Shown piece by piece: positions 59,931 through 64,000 of a DNA stretch of 64,000 nucleotides. Each line of letters starts with the position of its first letter. The first letter of the stretch is position 1. Source of the DNA: Lunularia cruciata (lineage: Eukaryota; Streptophyta; Marchantiopsida; Lunulariales; Lunulariaceae); the NCBI GenBank assembly GCA_948567375.1, contig OX419756.1, positions 71,216,552 through 71,280,551 on the forward strand. The letters run 5' to 3'. A program made the position numbers and the translations under genes. Under the pieces are notes generated by a model. The model did no database searches. It was not told the origin of the DNA and was given only the letters and a program-made list of their open reading frames with translations.

Positions 59931-62623
59931 AATCTTAAAATGCATGAGTAGTTTGTCATAATTACCACCACACTGTACTACAATGACTTAAAACCTCAAT
60001 ACTACATTGTGACCTTAGTTGTAGAAACCTTGGTAGTCATTTCATAGTTCAATCCATCTTGTATTTTATCTCATCACATTATCATCACCAAGGCACTTTA
60101 TTGTGAATAGTTTGTACATCTTAGTGTATATATGAAATCCAAGTAGACCATTGTATAACACAATAAGATATGAAAAATTTGTTAAGGTGCAAGTGCCATG
60201 TCAAATGTGCCTACTTGAAGATTATATTAGAATAAGATAAGAATCTTATTAGTGAGGATTAGATGTAATTAGAAGATTTATAGCCATTTATAGCCAATGG
60301 ATCTCTTTGGTGGCTAAATAGGAAATGTATGTAGAGCTTAGGACCAATTTTTACTATGATCATTTGATGCATTCTTTTTATGCAATAAATGGAGCATTAC
60401 CATTAAGACTATCAAGTAGGTGTGTATATGTGACTGCTCTTTATATTAATGTTTGCTTACTTAGTCATTTGGTCATGAAGACTATCAACATAGAGGCATA
60501 AGCGCTAGCATGAAAGAATCATGTGTGTAAAACTAGGAGAAGGACCTCTAGGTGCTCTATGTAGGCCAATAATAATATTGTATTTGACTTTTACAAGCTT
60601 GGATATCATTAAGTACCATGAATTGGGAGATTAAGTAATAAGTATCATTCTATTATCCTGTAAAGAAGTCTCTTCTAGGAAAAGTTGTGAAATACATTAT
60701 AGTCGTAGATGATAAAGAGATAAGACACTTGAAGGATCCACCTCTGATTTACTTTGTGCATTTTAGTCTACTATTTGTGAGATCCTTGGAGGTTTGTCTA
60801 TCTTGTAGGACATGATGTTTGCAATGTTGGTGCATAGAGTGGATTGTAGGAGGTTTCATATGACAAGAAGTAGGAATTTGGTTTGGCTAATTGGAGGGTC
60901 AACAAATTATAGGGCAAAGTGACATTTGTTGCGACTGATCCATCACTTTAAACACTCCTTTTGACTATAATAACCATAGAAATGAGAAGTAATTGTTTAC
61001 CTTTTGTAGTAAGAAAATAGGGGTAAGACTACACTCTTTTGGGAATGGCTTTGCCCAAAAAGTTAAATATTTTATTAATTTTTTGTAGCTTTGTGATACT
61101 TTTTCCTCATTTTTATTCATATCTTCATTGGATCCATCAATTCTTATGTAATGGTTCAAATTTGAATGATGCCTTGTCTTGATAGAGTAAATGAATGACT
61201 TTGAGTTGAGTTTATTTGAGAGATTTTGTAGAGTGAATGATAGAGCTTATTTTTTGTTTTTGTCCTTGATTGTGCTCGAAACAACTTTTTTCCCTTCTAA
61301 TGTATGGTCAAAAACAAACTATCACTAAAGGTATCTCTTGGAGTAGAGATAGACATAGCACTATTTTTAGTTGCAATGCCTCATAGATTCTTGTATATTT
61401 TGTTCTAATGCATCATATAAGACACAAAATATACTACTTTTTGCATAATGCTCGCAATTTTGAATTTCAATACAAAAGTACTTTCAAAAAGGAACCAAAT
61501 CTTCATCAAATTATTATGCAAATATATATATAATATTTAAGATAATTTTACCTTACATTCAATGTTTTTTTAGATGAAAGAAAATATTCATAAAGTACAA
61601 GGCTTGAAAATAAAATAATTTTATAAATTGGAAAATTATATTTAGAGTAATTTTAATCAATATATTTAATTTAATAGATTAATTATAAGTAATATATTTT
61701 TATTAGAGTACTATCACATAATAATTTGATAGATAAGAACCAACAAAAGTTTCTATTTTGTTCTAAAGATAGCTAAATGTTCAAGAAAAATTTGTGTTGA
61801 ATTTTGATACGTTGACATATTTCTACAAAGTGCTTCAAATGGTATTGATTTTCTAACCTACATGGCCAAGTTTATAAACTTGTTATACATGATGTTATAA
61901 AATTTGCACTTAAATGTGGACGGACTACAACAATGAATAAGAATAAAATTACTAACACTACAATATGGTTTTAAATTATGCATATTGATAAGATTCCCAA
62001 AAATCACTTTTATATGCAAGTATACAAGTAAATATCTCATATAAACCTGCCAATGTGCTATTATAGACAAATACTTGTTTTAAACTCCTCTTTAAACATC
62101 TTTGTAGAAAATATTATCTTTCACCTAAAATTTTGAGTACTCTATTACTACTCATTATAAAGCTTGATCTTAGAGGAAGATAAATATCTCTCTTTCTCTC
62201 TGTGCTAAATATAGGTGGTTTTCTATCATTACATAACTATGAAAATTGGCATAGGAACACATTAAGAAGTTTCAAAGAGTTCAAAGTATGCACTTGCATA
62301 TAAAACTCTACATATTCTTTGATTGTGACTAGCATATCAATAGATATGGATATAGATTGCCATTTATAATGACAAAAATCTTAAGGTTATAACAATTATA
62401 AAGAAAAGATGGAATTTGAAACACACATATTTGCATACATCTCATTGAATAAAGTATAAACAAAGGATTATAATAAAATAGTTTCAATTATAAGCTAACA
62501 ATTATTGTTTACAAAAGCTTTAAGAGTTTGGAATTTGAACAAAGTTTAGAATAAGCATTGAACAAAAATAACATCTACATACAAAGCTTTTTTGGTTAAA
62601 ATTGATTATTGAACATGAACTGA
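59931..62623. other. AT-rich DNA, no gene recognised
   Basis: No recognised coding or RNA feature. Composition becomes extreme (A/T runs) near 61540-61740. Confidence 0.4.
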
Positions 62624-62638
62624 GTATATATATATATA

Positions 62639-62685
<47 letters not shown>
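62624..62685. repeat. (TA)n microsatellite
   Basis: About 60 bp of nearly pure TA dinucleotides with one C interruption at about 62640, ending at TATAGCGCTATA. Confidence 0.95.
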
Positions 62686-63510
62686 CGCTATAAACCCACC
62701 ACTAAGTAGAATCCTTAGTTCTCAAAAATTCTCATGGAATATGAATAGTATAGATATGGAAAACATCTATAATACTCACAATAACAATATTTGGGACTTG
62801 GAATTTCCATTCTTTATATTTTATCATTTTTCTATTTTTAATCTTGAGTATTATAATTTTTGTATTGTGTAACATATTCCTTTATTTTTTATGCCTTCAT
62901 GGAGTTTAATTAATCGGAAAAAGTCTTTTTTTCTAAATGAAGATTGTAAGCTGAAGTAATTGTGTTACCAAGGAAATTTGAGCTAGAGAAATTGATGACA
63001 AACAAAGCTTGGCCAAAGGGAACAAATTTTGAATTTTAGCAAAGAGATTTTTCAAATCCCACTAAAGGCTGGTGTAATTAAAACAAAAATTCACGACGAG
63101 CTAGGGAAATGAATTTTCCAATTCTTTCTCCAGATCCTGCGGGATTTTTATTTCCTACGATTATTGATACTTTACAAGAGGAAACATTCCGAGCAACAAG
63201 AAAAATACCAGCTGCATTGGTTTAAGAACTCTGGATTATAATTTACGAGATTAATACGGCTTAATACGGCTTCTCGTTCAAATTTTTGAGTCTGTAACAT
63301 TTTAGTTAGAAGAGAGAGAACAACAGGTATGGGAAAGTTTACAAAATTACCCCCCTTTAGTTACCCACCAGATGCAACGTACAAAAATGGCAATTCCTGA
63401 ACTTTTAATAGTTGTATTTAGTAGGAGACGAGTAATTTTCCACCTACTACAGACCCCATACTACCTCCCATAAACTGAAAATCCATAACTCCAAGTGCGT
63501 TAGCTAAAGC
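62686..63510. other. Unassigned sequence left of the tRNA fossils
   Basis: GC rises again from about 63000. No frame or domain recognised; a duplicated TTAATACGGCTT lies at 63252-63273. Confidence 0.35.
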
Positions 63511-63514
63511 GCAC

Positions 63515-63588
63515 AGCACTTAGTATCCATCGTGAACTGGTGACACGAGGATTTTCAGTCCTCTGCGCTACCAACTGAGCTATTCGAA
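63515..63588 (-). pseudogene. Degenerate plastid-type tRNA-Phe (GAA)
   Basis: The minus strand reads TAGCTCAGTTGGTAG, one mismatch, then GCAGAGGACTGAAAATCCTC and GTGTCACCAGTTCA, matching the D-arm, anticodon arm (GAA in ACTGAAAAT) and variable/T-arm start of plastid trnF-GAA. The T-stem 3' strand and both acceptor strands no longer pair, so it cannot fold as a working tRNA. Nuclear plant tRNA-Phe has a different anticodon stem, so an organellar origin is favoured. Confidence 0.75.
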
Positions 63589-63755
63589 TTGTACTTTTAT
63601 GTTTACACGCTCAAGTTTTAGCGCATGCCTGGAGTAATCAAATCTAGTCGGTAAAAGTTTCTGGTAACCCCCTTCTACAAAAATTGGGGGGTATTGGATT
63701 AGTTTTGTTCATTTTCATTGGAGACTAGGGAGTGTGGACTTTCAATTGGGCTACA

Positions 63756-63804
63756 GTGGCTTACCCTGTGGCGGATGTCAGCGGTTCGAGTCCGCTTATC
63801 TCCA
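63756..63804 (+). pseudogene. Plastid trnA-UGC 3' exon with intron end
   Basis: 63770-63804 (35 nt: GGCGGATGTCAGCGG, TTCGAGTCCGC, TTATCTCCA) equals the 3' exon of plastid trnA-UGC: T-arm, acceptor strand TATCTCC and discriminator A. The 14 nt before it (63756-63769, ending TTACCCTGT) match the end of that gene's group II intron. Exon 1 and most of the intron are absent, so this is a fossil of transferred organelle DNA, not a gene. Confidence 0.85.
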
Positions 63805-64000
63805 GTTGATGATCAAAATCAATACAATATCTCAGTTTGAAACTGGAACAACTATTATACAGAAATTACCTAGGCAGGTTTGACTAAAAGAGCATGTTCA
63901 GCTGATTAATGAGGCTGAAAAAGAGCATGTGAGCATGTTCAGTGACACATGTTTGGTATCTTAGACGTCAAGTTATTTTGGAAGATGACCATTTATACCT
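63805..64000. other. Right edge of window
   Basis: No feature recognised. It contains a short direct repeat, AGAGCATGT...AGCATGTTCAG, near 63889-63942. Confidence 0.3.

Noticed and set aside
62624-62685. TA tract as a structured or coding feature
   Set aside because: Plain dinucleotide microsatellite.
63515-63588. Functional tRNA-Phe gene
   Set aside because: Acceptor and T stems do not pair and the B-box is broken.
63756-63804. Complete tRNA-Ala gene
   Set aside because: Only the 3' exon and the last bases of the plastid intron are present; no exon 1 in the preceding sequence.
1-64000. CRISPR arrays, operons, bacterial promoters or ribosome binding sites
   Set aside because: Spliced gene structure and plant retrotransposons show this is eukaryotic nuclear DNA; no regular spacer arrays were seen.

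Overview
The window looks like nuclear DNA from a land plant. It holds one clearly intact gene, a six-exon transmembrane 9 (nonaspanin/EMP70) family gene on the minus strand at 15965-20303, with GT-AG introns and a plant-type protein of 585 residues. Almost everything else recognisable is decayed retrotransposon: Ty1-copia, Ty3-gypsy, solo LTRs, and a non-LTR family that combines a reverse transcriptase with what looks like a restriction-like endonuclease tail. Two plastid-tRNA fossils lie near the right end. A non-flowering plant (bryophyte, fern or lycophyte) is my guess from that non-LTR family, not something the sequence proves.

Layout. 1-4750: moderately GC-rich DNA with no recognised gene, a short 3'-tail fragment of the non-LTR family (about 760-865) and a perfect 15-bp hairpin (3108-3149). 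4750-10620: two degenerate copies of the non-LTR element facing each other as a large imperfect inverted repeat (copy A minus, copy B plus), with a Ty1-copia RT scrap and unassigned AT-rich DNA between them. 10620-15000: AT-rich spacer with a degenerate tandem repeat at 14430-14940. 15000-22250: a GC-richer island carrying the TM9 gene and its upstream region. 22250-24550: AT-rich spacer.

24550-37600: a stack of nested LTR elements. A minus-strand Ty3-gypsy element (gag knuckle near 34.2 kb, protease 33.8 kb, RT 32.4 kb, RNase H 30 kb, integrase 29.3 to 26.4 kb) is broken by LTR insertions in its RT and integrase. Four solo LTRs of one roughly 730-bp family (LTR-A) can be delimited by TG...CA-type ends and 5-bp target-site duplications (GGAGG, TGGGG, GATAG, and A/GCTAG). 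One lies inside another in opposite orientation. 37600-42350: AT-rich, with a 102-bp tandem duplication containing a PBS-like motif and a minus-strand copy of an unrecognised coiled-coil repeat ORF. 42360-53190: a plus-strand Ty1-copia element (C) whose leader was invaded by a second, minus-strand Ty1-copia element (D, 43439-47976). 53200-62700: AT-rich DNA with a perfect 18-bp hairpin, a second copy of the coiled-coil repeat ORF on the plus strand, and a long (TA)n tract. 62700-64000: a degenerate plastid-type tRNA-Phe and the 3' exon of plastid trnA-UGC.

Only the TM9 gene is likely to be working. All transposon reading frames carry stops or frameshifts. Everything here is judged by eye from translation and motif knowledge; no alignments or searches were run.
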